Of a stretch of DNA of 64,000 nt, positions 35,442 to 43,872 are shown in pieces (the stretch's first letter is position 1; each line of letters starts with the position of its first letter). Position numbers and translations under genes: made by a program. Under the pieces are notes generated by a model. That model did no database searches. It worked only from the letters and a program-made list of their open reading frames with translations, and was not told the origin of the DNA. The stretch is from Bradyrhizobium zhanjiangense (GTDB lineage: Bacteria; Pseudomonadota; Alphaproteobacteria; Rhizobiales; Xanthobacteraceae), in contig NZ_CP022221.1 of the NCBI RefSeq assembly GCF_004114935.1, forward strand, positions 5,043,001 through 5,107,000, written 5' to 3'.

Positions 35442-35813
35442 GCAATCCTCCATTGCTCGGGTCCCTTTGCTGCGCGGGTCGCCTTGGTCATCGACAACAT
35501 CGAGTGCCAAGAGCCCACCAACGAGCAGCGGGGTGTGGGCGCTTCTTCTTCTGCACAGGTGATTTGAGCCACTGCGCTGGCGGCCCTGGAGAAGTTGCGT
35601 TCGACTCGATCTCGGACCACAAGCGGGTATAGTAATGGTTGCAATTACTTGGTTCCAAATGCCTAAAATTCAGCGTATCGCCCACATATAGTACCTATAA
35701 AAGGGATTTCCGGCAGATATTGCGCCAAATCGCTACAACCATATGTAGAGGGCTCGCGAATCACCGCCGATCCCAAGCTCTACTCGAATTCTCGTTATAT
35801 TTCAGGGTTTTGC
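35442..35813. other. Divergent, AT-rich intergenic region
   Basis: Lies between the KAP fragment and the DUF2235 gene, which read away from each other. The 200 bases next to DUF2235 are markedly AT-rich for this genome and include AGTAATGG...TTACT inverted arms (35630-35648). No gene or clear RNA is seen. Confidence 0.45.
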
Positions 35814-36947
35814 ATGAAGAAGCTCGCGATCTACCTCGACGGAACGTTCAATACACTCAACAACAACACGAACGTTTGGCGACTCAAATCGCTAACGGCA
35901 GAGACCCCCGACCAGCGCGTCTATTACTCACAGGGGGTCGGCACTATCCGCGGCGAGGTGGTCCGCGGAGGCATTGCCGGCTACGGCATCGACGACGAGA
36001 TCATCCACGCCTACACGTGGCTGATAGAGAACTTCGACGACGGCGACGAGATCTTCATCTTCGGCTTCAGCCGGGGCGCCTATACGGCCAGGTCGCTGTC
36101 GGGACTAATCAGCAAGTGCGGAATTCTGCGGCTGGGCGCGCCGTTGTCCATCGAGCAGCTATACGCCCGGTACCGGCTGTACGTCGCCCCGACCATCAGG
36201 TCGCTGCTCGGAAAGACGCCGTCGGCAGACGCTTCAATCGAGGAGAGGTGGCTCACGAAGTATTCGCGGCCAACGAAGATCAAGTTCGTCGGGGTCTGGG
36301 ACACGGTCGGGTCGATGGGCATCCCCGTCGGCAGCGCCGAAGCCAAGGTCCACAAGTACCGCTTCCTCGACACCCATCTGCGCCTCGACAACGAGTACGC
36401 GTTCCATGCGCTGGCGCTCGACGAGCACCGGGCAAACTTCAACGCGACGTTCTGGACGCGGACTGTGAAGACAGGAGAGGCGGGGGCACCCGAGCGCGCT
36501 ATCGATCGCGTCGAACAGCGCTGGTTCGTCGGCTGCCACGCGAACGTCGGCGGCGGCTACGCGAGCGATCCGCTGTCCCAGCGCCCGCTGGTCTGGCTCA
36601 TGAACAAGGCCGGCGGGCTCGGTCTCATTTATCGCGAAAACGTTGAGATCGACGTGACGGAAAAGGCGCCAGCGATCAACGATTCCTACAGCGAGTTCGG
36701 CAAGGGGTTCTACCACTTGTTCTCGAAGCGCTTCTTCCGCCCAGTTGGCATCCCGCCGGAGACGGGAACCGCGGCGACAACCGCTCGCATCAACGAGACC
36801 ATCGACGGCTCGGTGTTCGACCGCTGGCGCAGCGACGCCACGTACCGTCCGGCAAATCTGATCGCGTGGGCTGAGGCGAAGAAGGTCGATCCCGCCAAGC
36901 TGGTCGGCGCCGTCATGGCGGCCGACCCAGGAGTCGCCGTAAGGTGA
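35814..36947 (+). CDS. DUF2235 (Tle1-like) alpha/beta hydrolase
   Basis: A 377-residue protein of the DUF2235 family, an alpha/beta-hydrolase domain also found in type VI secretion phospholipase effectors (Tle1). It opens with the family motif IYLDGTFNTLNNNTNVWRL, and the nucleophile S86 is in FGFSRGAYTAR. The block VGVWDTVGSMGIP and the later WFVGCHANVGGGYA, with the acid and histidine positions, are also typical. No T6SS genes, immunity gene or secretion signal are visible. Its neighbour is a truncated KAP NTPase transcribed divergently. It may be a free-standing lipase-like enzyme or part of a mobile defence module; neither can be proved here. Confidence 0.85.
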   Translation: MKKLAIYLDGTFNTLNNNTNVWRLKSLTAETPDQRVYYSQGVGTIRGEVVRGGIAGYGIDDEIIHAYTWLIENFDDGDEIFIFGFSRGAYTARSLSGLISKCGILRLGAPLSIEQLYARYRLYVAPTIRSLLGKTPSADASIEERWLTKYSRPTKIKFVGVWDTVGSMGIPVGSAEAKVHKYRFLDTHLRLDNEYAFHALALDEHRANFNATFWTRTVKTGEAGAPERAIDRVEQRWFVGCHANVGGGYASDPLSQRPLVWLMNKAGGLGLIYRENVEIDVTEKAPAINDSYSEFGKGFYHLFSKRFFRPVGIPPETGTAATTARINETIDGSVFDRWRSDATYRPANLIAWAEAKKVDPAKLVGAVMAADPGVAVR

Positions 36948-37387
36948 CGCTGGCACCTCCTATCGCACGGTATGGCACCGTGCGATCCAGCGGACTTAGC
37001 TTCCCATACGTTTCGCCTGTGCACCTCCAACGACGAACGCCGGGGGCTCGGGGTCGAACGGCGGACATTGGCTGAGCGCGTCTACGGCGATCACGACCTG
37101 CGGCGCGGTGCGTCCTAGGGGCAGGACTCAAAATAGCCGAAAACAGACTCGGATTAGGAGAGAAGGTTCATCAACAACGACGCGCCGCGAAGACGGAGCA
37201 TCTTTCGCATAAAGTTCATTACGCGAGGTTGGATTTCCCGGGACGGGCTGCTCGTGTTCGAACGAGGCCGCAATACTGAGAACAGGGCACGAACCGGGTT
37301 TGCCAACTCGCTATACAAAATTGTCAACTGCTAGGCTACTCGAACGAGCCGGCCGTGACTTAAGGGGCTGACAAGACTTCGGTTATT
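36948..37387. other. Intergenic region between DUF2235 and tRNA-Lys
   Basis: Contains a strong stem-loop right after the DUF2235 stop and no supportable gene. No integrase gene and no second copy of the tRNA 3' end are visible in it. Confidence 0.5.
36962..36986 (+). terminator. Strong stem-loop after DUF2235 gene
   Basis: Perfect 10-bp arms ATCGCACGGT and ACCGTGCGAT with a 5-base loop, 14 bp after the stop codon. No T-run follows, so termination may need Rho or the stem may protect the mRNA end. Confidence 0.55.
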
Positions 37388-37463
37388 TGGTGAGCGCGCT
37401 GGGGCTCGAACCCAGGACCCCGTGATTAAAAGTCACGTGCTCTACCGGCTGAGCTACGCGCTC
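37388..37463 (-). tRNA. tRNA-Lys (anticodon TTT)
   Basis: On the minus strand the sequence folds as a full cloverleaf. The acceptor stem GAGCGCG pairs with CGCGCTC. The D-arm is AGCTCAGCCGGTAGAGC. The anticodon stem CGTGA/TCACG encloses the loop CTTTTAA, giving anticodon TTT. The T-arm TTCGAGC is present, and CCA is encoded at the 3' end (37388-37390). The 3' end points towards the accessory half of the window, as expected for a tRNA used as an integration site. Confidence 0.95.
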
Positions 37464-37749
37464 CCATGGCCGCTGATGGCTTGAATTCGGACGCCATCGT
37501 GTTCGGTCATTTCGAGAAGCATGTCTTGCCGCCACGCTCGACTTGCGTTGCGGGGAAAACCGGCTGTTTCCGGATCATGCTTCCGCGCTGTGTAGGGGGA
37601 GTGGCTGCGGAGGTCAATAGTGCGGGTGGCTGCCAAAGTTCATAGCAGGAGCGGGGATTCGCTCGCGCTATCCACCGCTTAGGCCAGGATTCTCAACCCA
37701 ATTGGCGGCTCGTCATCCACGCCGAAGAGCGAGGATGGCCTGCCGCCCG

Positions 37750-40410
37750 TCACTTCGCCTCGCGCCGCACCTCGTTCGGCACCGGCTGCGGCGTACCGGG
37801 GGTCGGCAGCGCGACCGGTCGCAGGCCGATCAGCTCGGCGGAGCGGATCGCGCTGTCGCGCCAGAACTGGAACGAGTTGATGCGGCTGAGCTCGAGGATC
37901 GCGATCGCGACCGCGGCCAGGAACGGCAGGCTTTGCAACACCAGGACGCCGGCGAAGACGTAGATCTCGGTGATCTGCCGGAAGCTGTTGCTGGCGATCA
38001 GCACGCCGGCACCGATCACCAGCAGCGCGCCGATCACGGCCTCCCAGAACGCCTGGAACTCGATCGACATCCTGCTAAGGCCGCCCTTGGAGGTGCGGGC
38101 GAAGGCGATGTGCTCGGTGATGAGGCCCTGCGCGACCGCGCGCGACACCGTCCATTGCACGCTCATCGCCGCGATCATGGCGCCCAGCATCTGGCCGGGC
38201 TTGATCGCGACGCGGGCGCGATACATCGACAGGAAGTGCACCAGCGACACGATGAAGGCGCCGATGATCGGCAGCGTCAGGATCTTGTCGGGGATGGCGA
38301 TGTCGGCGAAGGCGACGATCGGCACCCAGACGAGGTTGAGCAGCGCCACGACCACGCCGAGGCTTTCGGCGCCCAGCCAGTTCAGCCAGCCGAGGCCATA
38401 TTCGCGCTTCTGGTCGGGCGTCAGCCGGCTCCGGCCGGGCAGGAATTGCCGCCAGTGCTTCTTCACGATCTGGAGGCCGCCATAGGCCCAGCGGTGACGC
38501 TGCTTCTTGAAGGCTTCGTAGGTGTCAGGGAGCAGGCCCTGGCCGTAGCGGTGGTTGGTGTAATGGGTGGTCCAGCCGAGCTCCTGGATCGCAAGGCCGA
38601 GATCGCTGTCCTCGCAGATCGTATCCGACGACCAGCCGCCGGCCATGTCCATTGCGGCGCGGCGGATCAGGCACATCGTGCCGTGCACGATCACAGCGTT
38701 GAGCTCGTTGCGCTGGACCATGCCGATGTCGAAGAAGCCGGCATATTCGCCGTTCATGATGTAGTGCATGATCGACAGGCCGCCATCGCGATGCTCCTGC
38801 GGCGCCTGCACCAGGCCGACGCGCGGATCGGCGAACGCCGGCACGAGGTCCTTCAGCCAGTCGGGATCGACGACATAATCGGCATCGAGGATGCCGATGA
38901 TCTCGGCATCCGCCGCGGTGCGGTCCATCGCGATGCGCAGCGCGCCGGCCTTGAAGCCCTGCACCTTCTCGGCGTTGATGAACTTGAAGCGTTCACCGAG
39001 CGCGCGGCAATGGTCCTGGATCGGTTGCCAGAAGGCGGGATCCGGCGTGTTGTTGATGATGACCACGCATTCGTAGTTCGGATAGTTCAGCCGCGACAGC
39101 GCATCGAGCGTCTGCTTGAGCATCTCGACCGGCTCGAAATAAGCGGGGATGTGGATCGAGACCTTCGGGTAGTAATTCTCCGGCACGTTCTCGACCGGCT
39201 TGCCCTTCGTGATCAGCCGCTGCGGCGGCCGGCCGAAAGCGACCGCGGCGATCTCGTCGATGCGCGCCATCGCGATGAGTACGAGCGGAACGAGCAGGAT
39301 CATGCCCAGCGTCAGCGCGAAGGCCGAGCCGAACAGGAAGTAGTGGCCGTTCCAATAGGCGAACACGGTCGCAGCCCAGGCGCCGACGCCGTTGGCGGTG
39401 ACCGAGAGCAGGAATGCCTGCGCGGCGGTCGGCTGCGACAGCCGCATGATCGGCAATGACAGCAGGATGCCGACCAGCAGCGCGATGCCCATCAGCTTCC
39501 AATAGTCGGAATTCTCGACCGGGCCGGTCCAGGCGAATTTCGGCTCGCGATTGGCGTTGAGAATGCCCCAGTAAGGACCGACGCCGCCTTCGAAGAATTT
39601 CCAGGGCTGATCGATCGCCTCGACGATGTTGTATTCCATGCCGAGAGCTTCGGCGCGGCTGACGAAGTTGCGCAGGATCAGCGCCTGCTGGAATGGGCCC
39701 GGATCGGCGTTGCGCAAATTGTAGCCGGCACTCGGCCAGCCGAACTCGGCGATCACGATGCGCTTGCCGGGAAAGAGATTGCGCAGGAGGTTGTAGCGGT
39801 CGACGGCCTGGTCGACCGCCTGGTCCGATCGGAAGTTTTCCCAATAGGGCAGCACGTGCGCGGCGATGAAATCGACGCTGGAGGCAAGGTCCGGAAAATC
39901 GCGCCAGATGTTCCAGATCTCGCCCGTCGTGACGGGAACGCGGACCGATCCCTTGACCTTCTTGATCTTGTTGATGAGGTCTTCGACCTTCTGCTCGCCG
40001 CGGAAGATCACCTCGTTGCCGACCACGATGCCGATCACGTTGCTGTTCTTGCGGGCGAGCTCGATCGCCGCTTTGATCTCGCGCTCGTTGCGATCCTCGT
40101 CCTTGTCGATCCAGGCGCCGACCGTGACCTTGAGGCCGAACTCGGCGGCGATCGGCGGCACCAGTTCGTTGCCTTCCGTCGCGGAGTAGGACCGGATCGC
40201 TCGCGTGAGGGTCGAGAGCTTCTTCATGTCCGCGCGAATCTTGTCGGGGTCGACGTTGATGTCGACGACGTGTCCCGGTTCGAACGGCGTATAAGACAGA
40301 CTCGGGAACAGGCCCTTGAAATCAGGCGCGGGTTCCTTGTCGCGCAGGATTCCCCAGAGGCCGGCGTGGAGCGCGGACACAAGCAACAGAACGGCGGCGA
40401 CAACGCGCAT
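37750..40410 (-). CDS. ndvB: NdvB-like beta-glucan synthase (GH17 plus GT2)
   Basis: An 886-residue inner-membrane enzyme matching the Bradyrhizobium NdvB type, which makes the beta-1,3 backbone of periplasmic cyclic beta-glucans. After an N-terminal membrane segment, residues 30-300 form a GH17-like domain with both catalytic glutamates (E133 in VVGNEVIFRG, E222 in IAEFGWPSAG). Two membrane helices follow. Then comes a processive GT2 domain with IPAYFEP, the DxD-type GILDADYVVDPDW, CEDSDLGLAIQELG and the QRHRW motif, and finally further membrane helices. It is transcribed leftwards, 216 bp after the ndvD-position gene. Such glucans serve osmotic adaptation and root-nodule symbiosis (known for this family). 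Confidence 0.88.
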   Translation of the reverse strand: MRVVAAVLLLVSALHAGLWGILRDKEPAPDFKGLFPSLSYTPFEPGHVVDINVDPDKIRADMKKLSTLTRAIRSYSATEGNELVPPIAAEFGLKVTVGAWIDKDEDRNEREIKAAIELARKNSNVIGIVVGNEVIFRGEQKVEDLINKIKKVKGSVRVPVTTGEIWNIWRDFPDLASSVDFIAAHVLPYWENFRSDQAVDQAVDRYNLLRNLFPGKRIVIAEFGWPSAGYNLRNADPGPFQQALILRNFVSRAEALGMEYNIVEAIDQPWKFFEGGVGPYWGILNANREPKFAWTGPVENSDYWKLMGIALLVGILLSLPIMRLSQPTAAQAFLLSVTANGVGAWAATVFAYWNGHYFLFGSAFALTLGMILLVPLVLIAMARIDEIAAVAFGRPPQRLITKGKPVENVPENYYPKVSIHIPAYFEPVEMLKQTLDALSRLNYPNYECVVIINNTPDPAFWQPIQDHCRALGERFKFINAEKVQGFKAGALRIAMDRTAADAEIIGILDADYVVDPDWLKDLVPAFADPRVGLVQAPQEHRDGGLSIMHYIMNGEYAGFFDIGMVQRNELNAVIVHGTMCLIRRAAMDMAGGWSSDTICEDSDLGLAIQELGWTTHYTNHRYGQGLLPDTYEAFKKQRHRWAYGGLQIVKKHWRQFLPGRSRLTPDQKREYGLGWLNWLGAESLGVVVALLNLVWVPIVAFADIAIPDKILTLPIIGAFIVSLVHFLSMYRARVAIKPGQMLGAMIAAMSVQWTVSRAVAQGLITEHIAFARTSKGGLSRMSIEFQAFWEAVIGALLVIGAGVLIASNSFRQITEIYVFAGVLVLQSLPFLAAVAIAILELSRINSFQFWRDSAIRSAELIGLRPVALPTPGTPQPVPNEVRREAK

Positions 40411-40626
40411 CGCGGCTAAACCAAAAGGGGCTGAGGTGGCAGGGCAGCGGATCCGACCCCGAGATCCGACCGAGTCCGCGGCAAAGGGAGCATACCTCTG
40501 CCGCGCGGTTTCACAACTGTCATGGCCTCATGTCCTTATGAGGGCATGGCCTTTTCGAACGACGCGTGGCAGTGCCAACCGTGTCTATGGCCGATCGTTC
40601 CTGAACGACAGCTGAAACGATCGCGG

Positions 40627-41214
40627 CTATTTCTGGGGCGCGGGCGTTGGGCTTGGCGCAGGCGAGGGGCTGGCGGCCGGCTGGGGAGCTTGCGAAGTGC
40701 CCGAAGCCGGCGCTGCGGCTTGCGAGGCGCTCGCCTGCTGCGGCTGGGAGGCCGGGTTGATCCAGCAAGCGTGCACGCGGCTGTCCAGGGTCTCGGCGAC
40801 CTTGGGGTCGATCTGCCCGCCGAAGCGGGTCAGGCAGCGGAAGGCGGCCTGGATGTGGCCGCCGGGGCAGCCGAAACGGTCGTAGAGGTCGAGATGGCGG
40901 AACGCGGTATCGAGATCATCCCGCCACATCAGCCGTACCACGCGCCGGCCGAGCCAGACGCATTCGGGATTGCCGGCGGGGCCGTTGATGACCTGGGCCG
41001 CTTCCGCGAATTCGTCGGTGCGGCGCTGGTTCTGGGCGGCGTCCTTGGCGGCGTCGGCGGGTTGGGCGGCGGCCTTGCTCTGGTCGGGGGCGGGCGAGCC
41101 GCTCTGGGCGTAGGCGCCGCCGAGACCGGCGAGAACGAGAAGGCAGGAGACTGCCAAGGTGGCGGCGAACTGCCGCAGGACCGCATTTCGTAACTCGAAC
41201 ACCCGTTGCCGCAT
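40627..41214 (-). CDS. Exported protein at the ndvD position, C-terminal Pro/Ala/Gln-rich
   Basis: From ATG 41214 (GGGGA 5 bp upstream) the 195-residue product has a clean Sec signal ending GAYAQSG near residue 38. An upstream in-frame ATG at 41322 would give 231 residues but has no ribosome site. The middle part (about residues 65-145) has conserved-looking blocks NPECVWLGRRVVRLMWRDD and DLYDRFGCPGGHIQAAFRC with three or four cysteines that could form disulfides. The C-terminal 45 residues are a low-complexity Ala/Pro/Gln tail. It lies between ndvB and ndvC; a gene called ndvD, also needed for cyclic glucan synthesis, is reported at this place in B. japonicum (from memory). The identity is positional. 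Confidence 0.7.
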   Translation of the reverse strand: MRQRVFELRNAVLRQFAATLAVSCLLVLAGLGGAYAQSGSPAPDQSKAAAQPADAAKDAAQNQRRTDEFAEAAQVINGPAGNPECVWLGRRVVRLMWRDDLDTAFRHLDLYDRFGCPGGHIQAAFRCLTRFGGQIDPKVAETLDSRVHACWINPASQPQQASASQAAAPASGTSQAPQPAASPSPAPSPTPAPQK

Positions 41215-41544
41215 GAATTCCCCAATATGTCCGCTGACCGTCCGCATCCCGACCTCGCGGACGCGCCGGTGATGGCGTCCAAATGGGTCTCCAATGCGGC
41301 GGAAAAGTCCTTGGGAGTCCATGACCTGTATTTGGAATTTTGTCCAGCAAAGTCACGATGCTAGGCCCCCGGTCGAACGGCCGCAGCCAAAATCCGCGGG
41401 GGGAGGAACTGATCCACACCCGGGCACCCCCTTGGCAGACGGCGTGCAAGCAGGTAATCGACGGGCCCTTCGCGGAGGACGGAACCGATTTCTCTTCGTA
41501 CGCCACTGGCGCTTCTGCTCGTTTCACTGGGTGCGATTGCTGCC
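41215..41544. other. Divergent region before ndvC
   Basis: Lies between the ndvD-position gene (leftward) and ndvC (rightward). Its right end (41488-41544) is an open frame in phase with ndvC that encodes a hydrophobic segment, so the ndvC coding region probably begins inside it. The remainder holds no gene that I can support. Confidence 0.5.
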
Positions 41545-43104
41545 GTGTGGTGGTGGTTGGCGACGCCGATCACGCTCGCGCGCGCCCCGATCGATCCCGC
41601 CGAGAAGGTCCAATGCGTCTCCTACGCACCGTTCCGCGGCGAGCAGTCGCCGCTGGACGCGTGGACTCATATCGACGCCGACCAGATCGAGCAGGACCTG
41701 CGCCAGCTCAAGCAGATCACCGATTGCGTCCGCACCTATTCGATGGAGAACGGGCTCGACCAGGTGCCGGCGATCGCCGCCAAGGTCGGTGGGCTGAAAG
41801 TACTCCAGGGCATCTGGCTCTCCAGCAACCGCGCCAAGAATTTCGAGCAGGCCGCGCTCGCGGTTCGCCTCACCAAGGAATTCCCGTCCATCATCACCGC
41901 GTTGATCGTCGGCAACGAGGTGCTGCTCCGCGGCGAGATGACCACGGCCGACCTCGTCTCCATCATCCGCTCGGTCAAGGCGCAGGTCAGCGTGCCCGTC
42001 ACCTATGCCGACGTCTGGGAGTACTGGCTGAAGAACCGCGAGGTCTATGACGCCATCGACTTCGTCACGATCCATATCCTGCCCTATTGGGAGGATTTCC
42101 CGGTGCGCGCGAAATTCGCAGCAAGCCATGTCGAGGCGATCCGCGAGCGCATGGCGGTGGCGTTTCCGGGCAAGGAGATCCTGATCGGCGAAACCGGCTG
42201 GCCGAGCGAGGGGCGCATGCGCGACGGCGCGCTGCCGTCGCGCACCAACCAGGCGCGCGTCGTCTCGGAAATCCTGAGCCTTGCGAAGGCGCAGAAGTTC
42301 CGCGTCAACCTGATCGAGTCCTATGACCAGCCGTGGAAGCGCAAGCTGGAAGGCACCGTCGGCGGCTATTGGGGTCTGTATGACTCGGTGCGCCGGAGCC
42401 TGAAATATCCGCCGGGCGAGCCGATCAGCAATTTCCCGTACTGGAAATGGTACATGGGCGCCGGCATGGTCCTCAGCGTGCTGGTGTTCGCGGTTGCCGG
42501 CCTCACGCTGCGCCGGCGGCCCTGGACGCCGCGCTTCTCGGCCTGGCTCGGCGTCGGCATCTCGGCGACGACGGCGGGCATCCTGCTCGGGATCGGCGCC
42601 GACAAGATGTATTACGAGAGCTACGGCATCGGTGGCTGGCTGCTCTGGGGCGCGCTGTTGCTCGCCGGCATTCTGTCGCCGATCTTCTGCGCGCAGGCGA
42701 TGGTGATCGGCCGCAGCTTGCCGACCTTCCTCGATCTGCTCGGCCCGCGCGAGGGCCGGAAATGGTCGAAGCTCACCGCCGTGCTCGGCCTGACGCTGGC
42801 CGTGACGGCGGTGATCGCGGCGCAGACCGCGCTCGGTTTCGTGTTCGACCCGCGCTACAAGGATTTTCCTTACGCCGCGCTGACGATGGCAGTGGTGCCG
42901 TTCGCGCTCTTGATGTTGAACCGGCCGCAGATCGGCCAGCGTCCGATCGCGGAGGCGGTGTTCGCAGGCGTGCTGGCGCTGTCGGCCGTCTATGTGCTCT
43001 TCAACGAGGGCCGCGAGAATTGGCAGTCGCTGTGGACCTGCGCGATCTACCTTTTGTTTGCGCTCACGCTGTGGCGGGCGCGGGCCGAGCAAATCCAAGA
43101 ATGA
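41545..43104 (+). CDS. ndvC: NdvC-like beta-1,6-glucan synthase (GH17 domain, membrane helices)
   Basis: From the first standard start (GTG 41545) the product has 519 residues. The N-terminal GH17-like domain (about residues 20-300) keeps both catalytic glutamates (E125 in IVGNEVLLRG, E216 in IGETGWPSEG) and is clearly related to that of the neighbouring NdvB. About seven membrane helices follow (residues 305-510). In Bradyrhizobium NdvC is needed for beta-1,6 linkages of the cyclic glucan. The in-frame codons upstream of GTG encode a hydrophobic segment (LALLLVSLGAIAAV), and GGAGG at 41474-41478 stands 9 bp before an ATT at 41488, so the real start may be this rare codon. The 3' end overlaps the convergent membrane-protein gene by 41 bp. 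Confidence 0.85.
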   Translation: MWWWLATPITLARAPIDPAEKVQCVSYAPFRGEQSPLDAWTHIDADQIEQDLRQLKQITDCVRTYSMENGLDQVPAIAAKVGGLKVLQGIWLSSNRAKNFEQAALAVRLTKEFPSIITALIVGNEVLLRGEMTTADLVSIIRSVKAQVSVPVTYADVWEYWLKNREVYDAIDFVTIHILPYWEDFPVRAKFAASHVEAIRERMAVAFPGKEILIGETGWPSEGRMRDGALPSRTNQARVVSEILSLAKAQKFRVNLIESYDQPWKRKLEGTVGGYWGLYDSVRRSLKYPPGEPISNFPYWKWYMGAGMVLSVLVFAVAGLTLRRRPWTPRFSAWLGVGISATTAGILLGIGADKMYYESYGIGGWLLWGALLLAGILSPIFCAQAMVIGRSLPTFLDLLGPREGRKWSKLTAVLGLTLAVTAVIAAQTALGFVFDPRYKDFPYAALTMAVVPFALLMLNRPQIGQRPIAEAVFAGVLALSAVYVLFNEGRENWQSLWTCAIYLLFALTLWRARAEQIQE

Positions 43105-43444
43105 ACAGGCCGATCGCAAGGCCCGACAGCACGACATTGTAGAGCACGATGCCGAGCCCGGCGGCGATGACGCCGACGGTGAGCAGCACGATCGACGGCC
43201 GCATCAGGTTCAGCGTCGCAACCACCAGCGCGACGATGCCGAACACCGAATTCTTGAACAGCACGGTCGAGACCGAGCGCGCCTTGCAGATCAGCGTCTG
43301 AAGTCCGGCATCGCAGGCGAGCGCGACTTGCGACAGCTCGATCGCGAGGTAGCGCAGATAGAGCGCATAGCCGACGGAAACGAAGCCGACGACGATCAGG
43401 AACTGCACCTGGTAGGGCGTGAGGCGGAAGGGCTTTTTTCTCAT
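43064..43444 (-). CDS. Small integral membrane protein
   Basis: A 126-residue protein I do not assign to a named family. It has three to four hydrophobic segments (around residues 14-35, 62-80, 84-105 and 105-120) joined by short loops, and a basic N-terminus (MRKKPFRLTPYQ). Two cysteines lie in the loop ACDAGLQTLICKARS. It is transcribed towards ndvC and its last 41 bases overlap the ndvC end. An upstream in-frame ATG at 43573 would add 43 residues without membrane character. Confidence 0.75.
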   Translation of the reverse strand: MRKKPFRLTPYQVQFLIVVGFVSVGYALYLRYLAIELSQVALACDAGLQTLICKARSVSTVLFKNSVFGIVALVVATLNLMRPSIVLLTVGVIAAGLGIVLYNVVLSGLAIGLFILGFARPAPATA

Positions 43445-43598
43445 AGGGGCAATATGGTCGGGATGGCGCGGGCAGGCAACAGGCCAGGCGATGTTTCTGT
43501 TGGTTTGGCTCGCCCAGGCAGCCTTTGGGAACACGCGAGGGGCGGGCTGAGTTGTGAATGTTATGACGTCCAACGCATGTTGCCCTCAAGGAGTGAGC

Positions 43599-43745
43599 AT
43601 GGACAAGCCAACTCAGGAGCAGCTGAACGAGCTCAAGAGGTTGAGCAAGGAGGCGCGGGTGGAGGATTGGTCGGAAATCGTCCAGTCCAGGGATGAAGCG
43701 GAGATGCGCATTCGGGATCTGAAGGAAAAGTCGCGCATCGAGTAA
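43599..43745 (+). CDS. Small hydrophilic protein, DUF3072-like
   Basis: A 48-residue charged, probably helical protein beginning MDKPTQEQLNELKRLSKEA. AAGGAG at 43588-43593 supports ATG 43599. The PTxEQLxxLKxL pattern resembles DUF3072 proteins, whose function is unknown. It ends 67 bp before a strong terminator stem. Confidence 0.65.
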   Translation: MDKPTQEQLNELKRLSKEARVEDWSEIVQSRDEAEMRIRDLKEKSRIE

Positions 43746-43812
43746 ATCATTGCGTGCGCAAAGAGCCATCAAATTCGACCTTGCGTCTTCCGGCTCTGTT
43801 TCCAAATGCAGA

Positions 43813-43842
43813 CCGGCGCCTGATCCTTTGATCAGGCGCCGG
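43813..43842. terminator. Bidirectional stem-loop between convergent genes
   Basis: Perfect 13-bp arms CCGGCGCCTGATC and GATCAGGCGCCGG with a CTTT loop, placed between the small + strand gene and the small − strand gene. It is the strongest hairpin noticed in the window and can serve both directions. Confidence 0.75.
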
Positions 43843-43872
43843 TTATCGAAGTTACAAAGGCGAGGCGCAGCC

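Noticed and set aside
36948..37387. Integrase or second tRNA fragment next to tRNA-Lys
   Set aside because: Neither an integrase frame nor a repeat of the tRNA 3' end could be found in this stretch.
37454..37636. 60-codon minus-strand frame overlapping the 5' end of tRNA-Lys
   Set aside because: It overlaps a functional tRNA, has no ribosome site and no recognisable sequence.
37702..39459. Long open frame (585 codons) on the plus strand across ndvB
   Set aside because: It is antisense to the clear NdvB-like frame, its composition is the Arg/His/Asp-rich pattern typical of antisense frames in high-GC genes, and it has no domain.
41524..43137. 537-codon minus-strand frame across ndvC
   Set aside because: Antisense to the GH17/membrane protein; low-complexity Arg/Ala/Asp composition and no family features.
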